Assembly: GCA_011800805.1 (NCBI GenBank)
Contig: MPNW01000204.1
Span: forward strand, 3,216-60,215
DNA: 57,000 nt
DNA from: Hirudo medicinalis
Taxonomy: Eukaryota; Annelida; Clitellata; Hirudinida; Hirudinidae
Reading direction: 5' to 3'
The translations under genes were made by a program, and so were the position numbers. The notes below the pieces were generated by a model. It did not search any database and was not told the DNA's origin. It saw only the letters and a list, made by a program, of their open reading frames with translations. Positions 36,343-49,085 of the stretch are shown in pieces. The first letter of the stretch is position 1. Every line of letters begins with the position of its first letter.

Positions 36343-37861
36343 CTGAAAAGCAAAACAGCGGACACTTTAATGAACATGGTCTCTTAATTGATTCCTACAA
36401 TCCAAACATTTCCCCTTCTGGACACTGATGGACTTACTGCAGAGAGCCTCAGCCTAGCTGGACAGGCCTTGTTTACAGACTTTATTGATTGGTTCATCGC
36501 ATGCTGCATCGCCGGGCATACTTTTCCTCACCATATTTAAGAGACATCACAAGGCTATCCCTCCTTGTTAAAGAACATTTATTCCCATTCTTTTACATTT
36601 CTTATTTGCTACGATTTAACACCAAACAAATAAATATTCGAATTTGTGAAATAATTTAACTAAATATCTCCTCTTGTCTGAAAAATGCTTTTAAAAACCA
36701 TTCGATTGGCGTTTTATCGAAATTCAAGTAACTGATTAAAACTGGCTTATGGTTGACTTTAAAGTACACATCTAAACAAATTTATTATTCCTTTTCAATA
36801 TTATACATTATGTCAAACAATCTATCTTTATAAAAAAAATTTAACGATGAATCACATTCTCAACAATTTTAGTCTCCAAACGTTTATTCAGCGAGCTTAA
36901 TTTGAACAAACATCTTTCAATGTCGAGAGAAAAACATTTGGAAAATGTTAAATAAGAAAAATTAATTCACAAAATCCGGCAACATAAAATTCAAAAAATC
37001 AATTTTTATAAAGTTAAAAAACCCTCCAACGTCATTACGGAAGCATCGATCTTTGCGCCAGTCACTTTTAAAATATTTTAAAATATTTCAAGTTCATAAT
37101 TTAATTCGAACTATCTAATCACAATAATCATATTTAATCACAATCATCATATCTAATCACAATCATCATATTTAATCACAATCATCATATTTAATCACAA
37201 TCATCGTATATAATCGCAATCATCATATCTAATCACGAAAATCAATCAAAATCATTCCGAAGAAAAATCGAGTGCTGAAAGTATTATTTCGTTCGAGAAT
37301 TGATTCTGTAAAATATCATTTTTTATTTTTTTAATCATTTAAATAATTAAATGAGTAAAAATTGATTGCCAAGTTTTTAATCCCACTTAATCATCCTGGA
37401 AGTGAATCAGCTCACCTGGAGATTTGGCGGCACATAAAATTTCATCGAAACTTTCGGATTAGGTTTATGAAATGAGATTGAATTGGCTCACGAAGTTTCA
37501 AAAACATTAATACGACATGATTTCAAAATCGATTTAAGTTGCTTCAGAAGTTAATGGCTTAATCATTTGATGGATTGCCTCATCGAGTCCGTCATCGAAT
37601 CCATCGATTCTTGAAGAATGTATTCTTTAATTAATTACAAAATAATAAACATTTAAAGAGTAATAGACATTATTTACATACTGTTTCTCTTTATCGTCAT
37701 CCATTTAAACACGTCAAATTCATTGAATAAATATTTTACTTTTATAAAACAAGATTAAAAAGATAGAGTTCTTTATATTGCACATTTCTTACAGCTTTTG
37801 AGGCTAAAGGTGGATTTAGTCAATTAATATGATTTATAAACGAACCAAAACTTATACGAAA
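36343..37861. other. AT-rich intergenic region with a 20-bp tandem array
   Basis: It may contain the missing first exon(s) of the membrane protein gene. The only clear structure is the tandem array at 37114-37237. Confidence 0.5.
37114..37237. repeat. Minisatellite, 20-bp unit, about 6 copies
   Basis: The unit is close to TAATCACAATCATCATATTT, repeated directly with few substitutions. Confidence 0.9.
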
Positions 37862-38105
37862 TCTATATAAATAAAAATGAACGTTTGTCTACATATTTGT
37901 TTTCCACATAACCAGCTCTTGAAAGATTCTCAATTTAAAAAGCAATAAAATAAAAAAAAAAGTAAATTAATTTATAAAAATTTATATTTCAAATCTATAA
38001 AAACAAAAATGAATGTTTGTATGTTTATGAGTTCGATTGTTTTGATTTTCTTTCTTTTCCATTTAACCAGACTGGGCCACAGCAACGCGTGGCCGGGTAC
38101 ACTAG
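37862..38105 (+). mobile_element. Short non-autonomous Helitron (HINE)
   Basis: It starts A|TCTATATAAATAAAAATGAA and ends with a 6-bp perfect hairpin GGCCAC-AGCAACGC-GTGGCC (38075-38094), then GGGTACACTAG|T, so the terminal CTAG ends at 38105 and the flanks are A and T. All Helitron structural criteria are met. A second 5' end (A|TCTATAAAAACAAAAATGAA) begins at 37994, so the copy is either a nested/tandem insertion or carries a duplicated 5' terminus. It is non-coding. Confidence 0.85.
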
Positions 38106-38163
38106 TTTATAAATAAAATGATGAATGACAATCAGTGCCGAATGGCGGGATGTGCCACTGCAC

Positions 38164-38212
38164 AGGGGCCTCCGCCAATTAGGGGCCTCCGCCAATTAGG
38201 GGCCTCCACCAA
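38164..38212. repeat. 17-bp GC-rich tandem repeat, 3 copies
   Basis: Unit AGGGGCCTCCGCCAATT occurs at 38164 and 38181, with a partial, one-base-changed copy at 38198. It lies in a GC-rich island (about 38135-38330) unlike its surroundings. Confidence 0.9.
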
Positions 38213-38817
38213 CCAAAGAAAGTTTTTTTTGCTTGTCATGGGGGGAGGGGGGAAGCAGGACTGGCGCAGAGGCTTGTGGCCGCCAATATACTGCACCGGG
38301 GCTTCCACCTGGGTAAATCCGGCGCTGATCACAATAGACCTTAATCCAATGGTTCCTTATGCTTTTATGCTACAATCATGTCAAATAAGCTTCGTAATAA
38401 GCGACAAATCTTATATCATGTTCCTGAAACTTTATTTTAAAAATCAACTCCAGGTTTTGGCTGATAATTTACCTGGGTTCTCAAGAAAACAAGAACTGAA
38501 ATTATTTTTAATTGGCTCGAAATTTTTCTTCCTGGAAAAGTTTTTTGTTACCTTGGTAGCTAGTGGTGACTGAGCGCATTGGCACATAATAACGTGAGTA
38601 ATTTTCATTAATTACGAGCAACAATTTTTACTTCCTTTGATTCAAAACCATGAGACACTGTGGACGCTATATTTATTAGTACGAAATGTCGTGTAAATGT
38701 CCGTAATTAATCCAGGCTGCTCTCAATTTGAGTAATTAAAACCAATTTTTGTGGCTCTCGAAAAATAACTCATCCACATCTGAAAACAGGTATCGCATCG
38801 TCAAGCAATCATCATCG

Positions 38818-39085
<268 letters not shown>

Positions 39086-39149
39086 GATGACGACGATGGT
39101 TCACTGATATGCCGATGCTATCGTGATCGTGGTGATGATGTCTTTATCA

Positions 39150-39290
39150 CGGCGAAAGTTGGTGCTCTGACCGTGCAAGGAATGAGAATGAATTCTGCTT
39201 GAATTCGTGTTGTCCTTCCTCGCCGAGGTTCGAATCCCGCTGCCAGGAAATATTTCTGATTTGCAAGTAGGTGATATATGACCAAATCTC
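39150..39290 (+). repeat. Possible tRNA-derived SINE-like segment with B-box
   Basis: A perfect Pol III B-box GGTTCGAATCC lies at 39227-39237, followed by CCAGGAAATATTTCTGATTTGCAAGTAGGTG. A similar sequence (GGGAAATATTTG...GCTTGCAAATGTTGGTG) occurs near 16426-16462 downstream of the tRNA-Gly-like segment. Both copies are next to GAT repeats. A-box and ends are not clear. Confidence 0.4.
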
Positions 39291-39657
39291 TCCATTATCT
39301 AGCGCACACTCGAATTTATTTTGATTGACGTCGCGAACAAGAAACGTACTCAGACAGAAAATGAATTATTTTTGAAATATCGTTTTATTCTCGAATTGAT
39401 TTAAAAAATAAAAAATAAAGTAAATAATAAATAAAATTGCTAAAAATATTTCAAAAGCGATTTTAATTTTTAATTCGTGCAATTTAAAACGTTTTCTATT
39501 AAATGTCATTTATTGAATATTTTAAGTAGATTTAAACAAATTACTCTTTTGATTTGTTATGACTTAACGAAGCATTTCTCGGGTAATTTGTCTTAGTTAT
39601 TGAAACAGTCGTAAACAGACTGACATAAAACACCACAACTATTATCACCACTGACAA

Positions 39658-39872
<215 letters not shown>

Positions 39873-40236
39873 TCCATCGTACGTGCATCTTCAATGTTTT
39901 CAATCTAGCCGACAGCGCCTTAAAACAAAACTCCATCGATCCTCGGTATCCATGGAACAAATCTTCATTTATTGACGAACGTTCTCATCTTCCCCTTGCA
40001 CTTGGTGAGTCGAGAACATGGCAGAAACGACCATTATTCAACCGACGAGTCCTGCTTTCTGGTGTTGAACTTTCTCCATCTTTAAGTGATGAAATTAAGT
40101 GAGGAAATGGAATGAAATGCAAAAGCAGGTTTCCAACTGAGGACATAAAAATGCGAGTGCTAACCGGGTGCCAGTCACCAGGTGCCATTGGCTCGAAGGT
40201 CCATAAAATCTATCGATCCCTTCCTTCTCCTCTCAA

Positions 40237-42862
40237 ATGGCTTTGGATCGTTCCCGTGCATCGGCACCAAGTGATTTGAAAACCAAGGATTTGGATTCTC
40301 GTGATTCGTGCCCTCAAACGCGACCAGAAAGCAGGAATTTGTACGAGAGACTTTCCAATGAATCCTTGCACAGCCAGCAGTGCCTCAGAGACGTCGTTTT
40401 GGGAAGGAGGATCGGCTTTTATCGCCTGAGAGATCAGATTGGATCGGGGAATTTTTCTCAAGTCCGCCTCGGAATCCACCTCCTCACTCACAGTTAGTTG
40501 TTCGCATTAAAATGTATTGGATTTTATTTATCTATAAGCAGTTTCGAAACTGCTGATCTTTTCGAAAGCAGAGGAAAGCCTGATCATAAAAAGCTTCATT
40601 TGATAATTTTTCAACCCTAATACTACTTTATGCAATCTTTCACATGACAGATTCACATTTTTAGCTTCTTCGATTTGATTTTAACTTTGAAAATAATTTG
40701 CTTTGTATTTTGAATGTTTTAAACCAAAAGCTTTGCAAAGATGTGGTTGTCCTTTACGATATTTCACCAATACTGTAATTTAATTACTTTATCTACCAAC
40801 ATTTAATGGTGCTATTTTTAAATTATTAATTTCTCATTTTGCTCCTCTCTAAGATGAAATATTTGTTGGTTGGTTCACGTGAACAGGTGTAAAATTCATC
40901 TCATCAATTCAACCATTGTTTGCAGTTCCTCCATATTTCCTGATAATTCATCACAAACTTCACTTTCGCTTTCATTCGCAACACTTGAAACAATTACACA
41001 TCCATTAAAACCTCACATTTTGACGTCATGGTAATTGACAATTTAACAAGTTTCCGGTTGCAGATGCTGAGTAGATGATGCTATTTTTGCAAGATGTCCA
41101 TTATTCCTTACAATAATTTGACTGAATATTGTTTTAAAAATGTAATCTAAAATCTAATCTAAATTACTGCATTTATAATAAAGTCCATTTATCAGTCGAT
41201 AATTATCATACAATAAATATAACTAAATGTAAAAGTTTGCAAGTAATATATGGCGATCAATGACTTTGTTTCAGGTACTCAGGGACTTCTGAGGGACTTT
41301 CTATAATTATAAATTTATGCCATTATTTTAATAGAATAAATTTTTCTGGTTTCTTAAAAAAATAATGGTTTCGAATCGCCTATAATGATACTTTAAGCCA
41401 ACGTAAATGTGCCAAAGTATTTGTGTTGAAATATTCTAGATTTATTACAAGAATAATTTCTTAAGAAACTGTTATTCTTGAATTTAATCAATCTCTTCAA
41501 AAGAATGAGGCACGCAACTCGGAATGCACCGAACCCAGTGACACTAAGAGAATCTTCTTCTGCAATCACGCATGATTTTAGCGCTTTTTCACTAAATATT
41601 AATGAACTTAAAAACTCTGCTTTGAATGAGAATCTCCTTAGACAGAGTTGCCGTCAAAATTCTGGACAAAATCCGAATGGAGCAGAAAGTGAAGCGCCTC
41701 CTGTCGAGAGAAATATCGTGCATGGAATGCCTCCATCACCCAAACATTATTAGATTCTATGAGGTCATCGAAACACTTTCCAAGATTTTCATCATCATGG
41801 AGTATGCCAGCGACGGGGAACTGTACACCAGAATCACTAACGAGGGAAAGATATTTGAGAAGCAAGCAAAATCTTATGTTGCCCAAATCATATCTGCCGT
41901 ACAGCATATGGTAATATTAGGAATGTTTGTGGATTTCGAACAGAAAACACCTCATAGATTTAATGTTTCAGCACAGCAAGAACATCATACACAGGGACAT
42001 AAAAGCTGAAAACATATTCTTCGCCAGTTCTCAGGTCTTGAAGATTGGAGATTTTGGCTTCAGTAACTGGTGCAAACCAGGGGAAACGCTCAATACATTT
42101 TGTGGGTCTCCTCCTTATGCTGCCCCTGAACTATTCAACGACACCAGTTACTATGGAGCCTACGTTGACATCTGGGCTTTGGGGATTCTTATTTACTTCA
42201 TGGTCGTCGGTCGCCTGCCTTTCCAAGCGGATACAATCGGCAGGTGTCGCAAGATAATTGGATAATATTAAATATAGGCATTGCTTTGAATATTTTGAAT
42301 GTTTATAATGTATTTGATATTGTAAACGTATTATATTAAAAAATAGATTGAAAAAGTGTATCTTGGAATGCAACATTGAGATTCCCGGTCACGTCTCTGA
42401 TTCCTGCCAATTTCTCATCAGATCCATTTTGAAAATCGAACCAACTGATAGGTTCACGTTACAAGAAATTAGGACATCGAAATGGCTCCAAGATGTTTCT
42501 TTTCCAGAACCACTTAAGGTTCCATCCAACTTGGAATCTATACCAGAGTACGTTTAAGAAAATGTTTTTACAATTGAAATGTACTGACCTCGTTGCCCTT
42601 TAGATTTAAAGAACACGCAGATGAAGATCACTTAGAAACAAGAAAAAGACTCAAGGACCTCGGCATATCCGAGGACCACATAGCATGCGCCTTATCGAGG
42701 CAGTGTCGAAACAGTGTTGCAGGTGCCTACCAAATAGTTTTACATCAGATTCAGAAATCCAAGCATGAGAGCGATCAGCTTGAGTCTGAACCAGTACAGT
42801 CAAATTTTTCAAAAGACTACAATGGATCTAAAAGACAATCTCGCCTTTGTGACATTTTATAA
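40237..42862 (+). CDS. NIM1K: NIM1-type serine/threonine protein kinase (AMPK-related)
   Basis: Five exons (40237-40492, 41642-41910, 41972-42243, 42347-42547, 42604-42862) join in phase to 418 residues. The kinase domain starts near residue 61: [17 protein letters not shown] (P-loop), AVKILDK (ATP-binding Lys), [23 protein letters not shown] (catalytic loop), [10 protein letters not shown] (DFG), [14 protein letters not shown] (activation loop and APE), [22 protein letters not shown] plus the C-terminal DLGISEDHI and LCDIL ending are specific to NIM1. NIM1 is an LKB1-phosphorylated AMPK relative with poorly known substrates. All catalytic residues are intact; the T-loop Thr is in LNTFCGS. 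Intron 1 is 1.1 kb. Confidence 0.95.
40493..41641. other. NIM1 intron 1
   Basis: An AT-rich intron of 1.15 kb with no recognised nested feature. The open frame at 41478-41753 overlaps exon 2 in another frame. Confidence 0.6.
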
Positions 42863-43753
42863 TTTTGTCACTCGAATAAGTTACCATATTAAATTATGCG
42901 TGCAACCATCAATATGTCGCACTTGAATGCACTACGTCGGGCCTTTTTCCATGGCCTTAAAGTTGTGGTTTTTGTCGCTTCATGACAAGTCTTAAATTAC
43001 TTGGAATTTGACGTTGCGACTGGAATTTCTAATTTCCTGATTTGCAGAATTAGATGGATTAAAATCTTATTTAGCTGTGGATGTAAAGGGTCGTATTTCG
43101 ACCGATTTGCGTGAGCGCTTTCTAAGATTTTCACAAAATAAATACGAATTACAAAATGCATTTCTTCCTTTTTTTAAATACATTGCCCTACTTGCTCATC
43201 ACCAACCTTTGGAGCAGCTCATCTCACAGAATTTGGCAACTTTGATCCCAAAGTGGCTAAACGGTTAAAATCTCGCCTTCCACGACAGCAGCATTGGCTC
43301 GAACATGTCTTCATCATCTAGTTACTTGAGCACCGATTTCAGGTATTCGTACTTTTGCCTTGACGTCACCAACAACGCCTTAACAAAAGCATGAAATGGA
43401 GCACTCACTCTGCAGGGTGCCGACACCTCTACAAGCGAAAGCAAAGGCGCGAACGGGATACAAAAGCCCTTAGACGCGATCCCAAAATGCTCAAACTAAA
43501 AATTTAGACTGTGGCCCTTACTATATATGGAAACTTCTGCTACCACTTCTAGGTGCAAAAAATAAAGCAAAATTCCTCAGCCAGATGCAAAAAAAAGACA
43601 AACAAGGGCCAAATAAGAAAATAAGAATTATAATAAGTGTTCCTCTGGTTCCAAATTGAATTTGAATAAAATAACATAAAACTTAAGATGGTTAAGTTAG
43701 TGCAGGTAAGAACATGGTTGGCAGGAGGACAAAGAGCTTCTCTCAAATGACAT
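42863..43753. other. Intergenic, convergent 3' ends of NIM1 and RMND1
   Basis: No gene is recognised. The short plus frame 43077-43268 has no motif. An ACGCGATCCC-type GC patch is near 43475. Confidence 0.5.
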
Positions 43754-46700
43754 TTAATCTTCAACAGTAAGTTTCTTTTTCTCATTCTCTTCCTTGCCAG
43801 TGAAAAAGTATTTTTCCAGGAAGTGGCAAGACCCAAAGAACACCTACAACAAAACATGCACTTGCATTGAAACAAAGACCAAGACTTAAACAAGACCATT
43901 TCAAATGATGAACGAACTTCAATCATGATTAGAAAGATTATCATCAGCTCGAGTCTTGTGTGGTGCTTGTCCTTCAAGTGGTCCCTTATCAGCTCCACAA
44001 ACTCGACCGAATGATGGAGCTTCTCATTAATTACCTTAAAATAAAACAAATTGTTGAAACTAAATCAACTGCCTCCTTCAAAGTAAATGAAATGGCTTTG
44101 TTAGGTTTGTTTGGGACCTCTTGTGGCCTTCTTACTTAAGCATTATTGTGGCATTTGCACACTGCTTTGACTACATTATTAGAGAGTTTACTAAAACTTT
44201 TAAAGTTAGAGAAACTCCTTCAAAACCAGATTAAGATTAAAGCTGAAAATATGCATGAAACTTCGATTAAATGCCTATGAAATTGACTTCCTATTATCAA
44301 GTAACTCTTATGCATTTTAGAGCATGAAATAACTGATATGCAAAAACAAATACATTAAATACAATCACTAAGGATCAACAAATCATTCAAATGAGCCACC
44401 CTGGTTCTCAATGGAATGTTGAGGAACTGGCACGTCTTCAGGTAGAGCTTTTCTAGGTTGCTTCTGTCCCAATAAAAATCGGGAGTGTCCAAGAGACTCG
44501 ATCCAAGGTTGATGTGATGTCTGCATTAGTTGCAAACATTTCATTGGTAGGAATTCTCAACCATTAAACAGTCACTTTGCAAACCACCTCAGGTTGTAAA
44601 GTCTTCCACACCTCTTCAGCACATCATCCATTGACACCCTTAACTTCCTGCCTTTCTGCAGGTCCTGTGCATTAAACAGATTTGTTTTAAGATACAATAT
44701 CAATAACAACGTGATTGAGAAATTACAAAACAATAAGCATAAATAAATTGTCCCGCATTTAAACTATAACTTTTAATAAGATAGGAATTCATCACTTATG
44801 GATGAAAATCACATAAAACTGACTTCAAGCAGGGATTTGTTTGATATCACATCCTCATCCAAGAATGCCTCCCAAATAGACAGTTTGACTGAAATTTTGA
44901 ATAGTACTAATTTATTACATTAACATTTATTTAGCCCATATTTTGAGTGCACAAATTAACCCAATGGGATGTGCAGGCACTATGACAAACATTGCCAGCA
45001 ATTAAGTTCATTCATTGGGTGAGTCAGAGTAAACAAAAGAAGTAATGATTAAAAACAAACACAATCAAAATTGAATTCAGGACAATCAACTAAACAGGTA
45101 GGTTTAAGTAGTGGTTTAAAAAGTTCTATTGTCGTTCTATATTTCTAGCATCACAGGCTATTAAATAACTTATTACAAAACAATTAATCAAGAGTTGACG
45201 GTTTAATTTGACCCTCAAACTGCTGCAAAAAATATTTAAATTCACCTGAATGTGAAATAGCATTAGAAAATGCAAGCATTTCCAAGGGATCAAATGAATG
45301 GCCTTCCATTTTTTGAAGGTGGATGTCACCATTGATGAGGGCACTCTTGCCTCTGAAATAATTTACAAGAGATTATAAAATACGTTTTTTAATAATCTGT
45401 GCAGGGAACCAACAAAATGTTGCATGTGCATTCAACATCCAATAGAACAGCAAAACAAATCAGAACTCACTCTGCAACACGACAAGCGAGAGATTCACTC
45501 TGCTCATCGACGAGGGATGCTTCGTAAGGTGCCACTTGAAAATTTGATAGAAGTTTCAGTGTTTCTGTCTTCTAACCATGCCATAAATAACAAATTAAAT
45601 GCGTATTAATTTAAAATAATACATCTAATAAGTAATAATAAAAAAATAAACAAAATTGTAATTACTAATTATTCAATTCTTCTAACCTCATTGTCCGTGC
45701 AATTCCAGAAGACCACTGACCCCTCTCTGTGATTTCATTGTAAGAAGCAGTTAATTTTTGTCATGATTTATAAAATTAACTTCCAATATTTGGTGCAACA
45801 GCTAATGATGATATGCTCAAGTTAGATCACATTTTTATTTAATTATCGAACAATTTAAAGGAAACAACTCAATTGAATAATGCAATCAATCCAATTGAAA
45901 AGGTTGGGGCATATATTACTAATTTCTTAAATCATTTTTTGACAATTTATTTCTGTGGCGAATGAGTAAAAACAACAAATATAATCAGAAAGTGGAGGTC
46001 ATTACTTCTGCTGACAGGCTAACCCAAGTACGTAAATCAAAAATCAATGGTTGCATTCAACAATCATCAATACTCAACAACAACAAATTGTTTTTAAACC
46101 AATCCCTGCAGCAAATATAATTTAATATCATATAATTTATATTCATATAATAATATATTAATATAATAATAAAAATAATAAAGATTGTAAACCAGTATAA
46201 TGATTTGATGAGAGAATCATTAAATATAACCTAGGTACACTACATTGAATAGAAATTTTGTGCTTGTCCTGATAAAGTGCAGAATGTACCTCGATCGACA
46301 GGTGGGTCACAGCAGTAAATTTCCCAGTTAAGCCAACCTGCAACTTGGCTGGCGAAACGAGTTTCACCATTTATAAACACTGGAAAGACCCATCTCTACT
46401 TAACATGGTCTTAAAGTAAAATAACTTTATAAATAATTTGAATATAGCTTGATTGCTAATCATTACGGGTATATAACCAAAGACTTTAACGATATGAAAT
46501 ATAACAACTTTTTTATCTTTTACTGCAACTTATATTTTTATTTAGTAAATCATTCCAATGTTTTTGTTATTGCAAGATACATTTTTGTTAACAAATTAGT
46601 AAAAAGTTTAGCAATACTTTAAAAGAATTAATTAATTAATTTAATAATGTTAATAATTCAAAAGTGGTGTTGTTGTTTTATCATCTGTCGTTTTTGTTAT

Positions 46701-47901
46701 TGCGATGCAGTTATAATTGAGTGTGCCAGCTACTTTGGAGCATCATAGCTCGTCGCTGAAACTTATAATCTAAATAATTTGACTTTGTGAGCAATTAAAC
46801 ACTCTATCGAATGGTATAAATTAAAAGACATTGTGGAGATCACAATGTCCTTAATATAAAACAGAAATTGCTTGCATATGTCTGTTTGTCCCAAGAACTC
46901 CTCCCAAATGGTGAATGGTAGCAACTTGAAATTTCATTCTCTCTGATATTCTTGTCAACTGTGCTATTTTCAATTTTTGACTTTAAAGTTTTCCAACTTT
47001 CACCTAAATCACATATCAGCTTTAAACTCGAGAGTTATCAAAAGCAAGGAGTGTCGCGTTCTCGTGTGGTTTGAGACTTTCTCGTGATGGTAGCGAGGGT
47101 TAGAGTCCTGTTGCGGGAGCACCGCTGACTTTGAAGGGTCATATTTCGGGTTCGACACATCACAATGTAATGTTTTATGTATCATTTTGTAAATAAGTGT
47201 ATGCACTACCAGATGTTATAGTTTTTGAAATTTTGTTATGTTTATTAATTCTTTCTTTTCGTATTTAAATATTTAAACTCACTTTTTTGGCTAATAAAAT
47301 TCATTTCAATAAGATATATTTTATATATTCAAGTGCCTTATTATCTCCACTCTCTGAAAATGTATAATTTATCGTACTTTCATGTTAATCCGGTCACGAA
47401 CACAACAAAAAATCAGAACCACTGCTTTTGGCGATGAATGGCAATAACGTCACCAGACCCTTCACTAAGGTGTATATAATGGTTCACTAAGTCTTACATA
47501 AGTTGATACAAACTTCAGCTTTACAAAATTAAGTGTTTAAAAAAAAATTTTGTTTAATAAAACCTGAACAAGAAGTATCCTTTAAACAATTCTGAGGGCT
47601 GAAATTTGAGTTCCACATGAAGAACATCCAGAGCATCTGGAATAATTTGAACCCACAATGTAATATGTTTAAGCACTTTTGCTTATTATAAATATTTATA
47701 ATAATTACTGAGCAAAAAATGTGCTTTAAGTACTAGATAAAGCCCTTCATTTTTAACATTTTAATTACATTTATATTAATAATGCTTTAAAAAACCTTCT
47801 GGCAGCTCTTTGAGGGCTGAACCTTGACATTTCAAATGCTTTTTTAGACTATCAAACTTATATTCATCAGAAGTTGCATAAGCAGTGACATTGACGAATT
47901 T
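43754..47901 (-). CDS. RMND1: RMND1 homolog, mitochondrial DUF155 protein (5' incomplete)
   Basis: Exons: 47796-47901, 47588-47636 (3' limit uncertain), 45687-45726, 45471-45571, 45246-45352, 44824-44888, 44588-44664, 44400-44520, 43918-44034, 43754-43843. Landmarks in order are [113 protein letters not shown], then a hydrophobic end ([13 protein letters not shown]) and a Lys/Glu-rich tail. RMND1 sits at the mitochondrial inner membrane and supports mitochondrial translation. The N-terminal targeting region was not placed; a basic open frame at 48476-48664 is a possible exon. The 47588 donor (GTTTAA) is weak. Its junction skips the strand before EGSVVFWN found in relatives, so a small exon may be missing in the 2-kb intron. 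Confidence 0.88.
45727..47587. other. RMND1 intron (about 1.9 kb) with a repeat
   Basis: It may conceal a small coding exon. It holds the Helitron-like copy at 46850-47215 and AT-rich sequence. Confidence 0.45.
46850..47215 (+). mobile_element. Degenerate copy of the Helitron-like repeat in EED
   Basis: TAATATAAAACAGAAAT...TCTGTTTGTCCCAAGAACTCCTC, then CTCTCTGATATTC..., AACTCGAGAG and GGGTTAGAGTCC, correspond in order to the reverse complement of 26387-26951. The ends are eroded: neither a clean TC start nor CTAG end remains. Confidence 0.6.
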
Positions 47902-49085
47902 CTAAAACATGAAAAGCAATTTTCAGAATTATGACCCAATGGCAATAGGCAATAAAGGCACATCAATTCTACTACTCTATTTAAATATTAAACAATTTTT
48001 TTACAAATTCAATTTCCATTTTTCCACAAACCTGAGTATTTTCAGAATCATTAGTTATATTCCTCCTCAGCATCAAGTTTTGCAACTTTGCATGTTTCAG
48101 ACTTACATAATTTCTGTTGAAAGACGCCGTTTTTCCAAACTTGATAAATAACCCAAAACTTGGCGCACTGGGTTTATTAATTAATAAATTATGAAACACA
48201 GTACATCTGGTCAAGACATTCATGACGAAATTTAGCTTTAGGTTTGCCTCTAGTCTTAGTTAGTTAGTTAATCTTAGTCTTAGCTCTTCCAAAAACTCAT
48301 AAATAACGACTCTAAATGGGGCCTCAACACCACTTCAAGTTAATAATATTAACCAGAAGCAATCCGATATCAGAGGTGCTGATTTCAAAAGCAAGACATG
48401 AGGTCCAAAGAAAAGTTAATATTATTGACTGTCAATTTAAAATTTATGAAGCTCTTATATAATACTTATATTTATTTATTTAATTTTTATGTTGAGGTTG
48501 CGTAAGCATAAAAATCCTGAATGACATAGACGGCGATGATCCTCAAATTTTAGAACCTCATCAGTGATCAATATCGATTTTCTACTGTTTGGTGGCACCA
48601 GGATCAGTTGCCTCGTTTTAAATTGAAAGTTTTTCAGTATAGTCTTTCCAGTCATACCAAGCACTGATGAGATGCTCTACGAATAGAGATTTCAAATTCT
48701 GGTTTCCAAACTTTCATGCTCGAAACGTGACAAAAGAATGTCTTCATTCATTAATGAGAAAAAAAACAAACTTTTTTAAAAATTGGAGGACCGAGGTCCC
48801 ACCTTTCTCCGGATGCCTTTTAAGATTTCTTCACTAACTTCGACCCTGGTCCCGAATTATCAAAGAACCTCTTATTTTACTTTTTGGCTAATGATGCCAT
48901 TCTATTGGTGACCCATTAATAGCACACATCAATGTTAGCATTGGTTGATAGCAATCTTAAAATAAAATCAACACATAGATAAACTACTTTTATCATCATC
49001 AAACATTAGACACAAGGCGTTACTCCGCCATGCTTCAACCCTTCATGTTTAGGTTTCTCTTCATTTAGATTTCCAAAAATTGTGA
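47902..49085. other. Region between RMND1 and TANGO6
   Basis: It may hold the 5' exon(s) of RMND1. The minus frame 48476-48664 encodes a basic, Arg/Lys-rich peptide (MTGKTILKNFQFKTRQLILV) that would suit a mitochondrial targeting exon, but no splice link was established. Confidence 0.35.

Noticed and set aside
37114..37237. CRISPR-like array
   Set aside because: Units are contiguous with no spacers, in animal DNA.
38118..38573. 151-residue plus frame
   Set aside because: The first third is translated 17-bp repeat, and the rest has no motif and lies just after a Helitron.
43549..44049. 166-residue minus ORF as one gene
   Set aside because: Only its first 39 codons are RMND1; the rest is intron read-through, replaced by exon 43754-43843.
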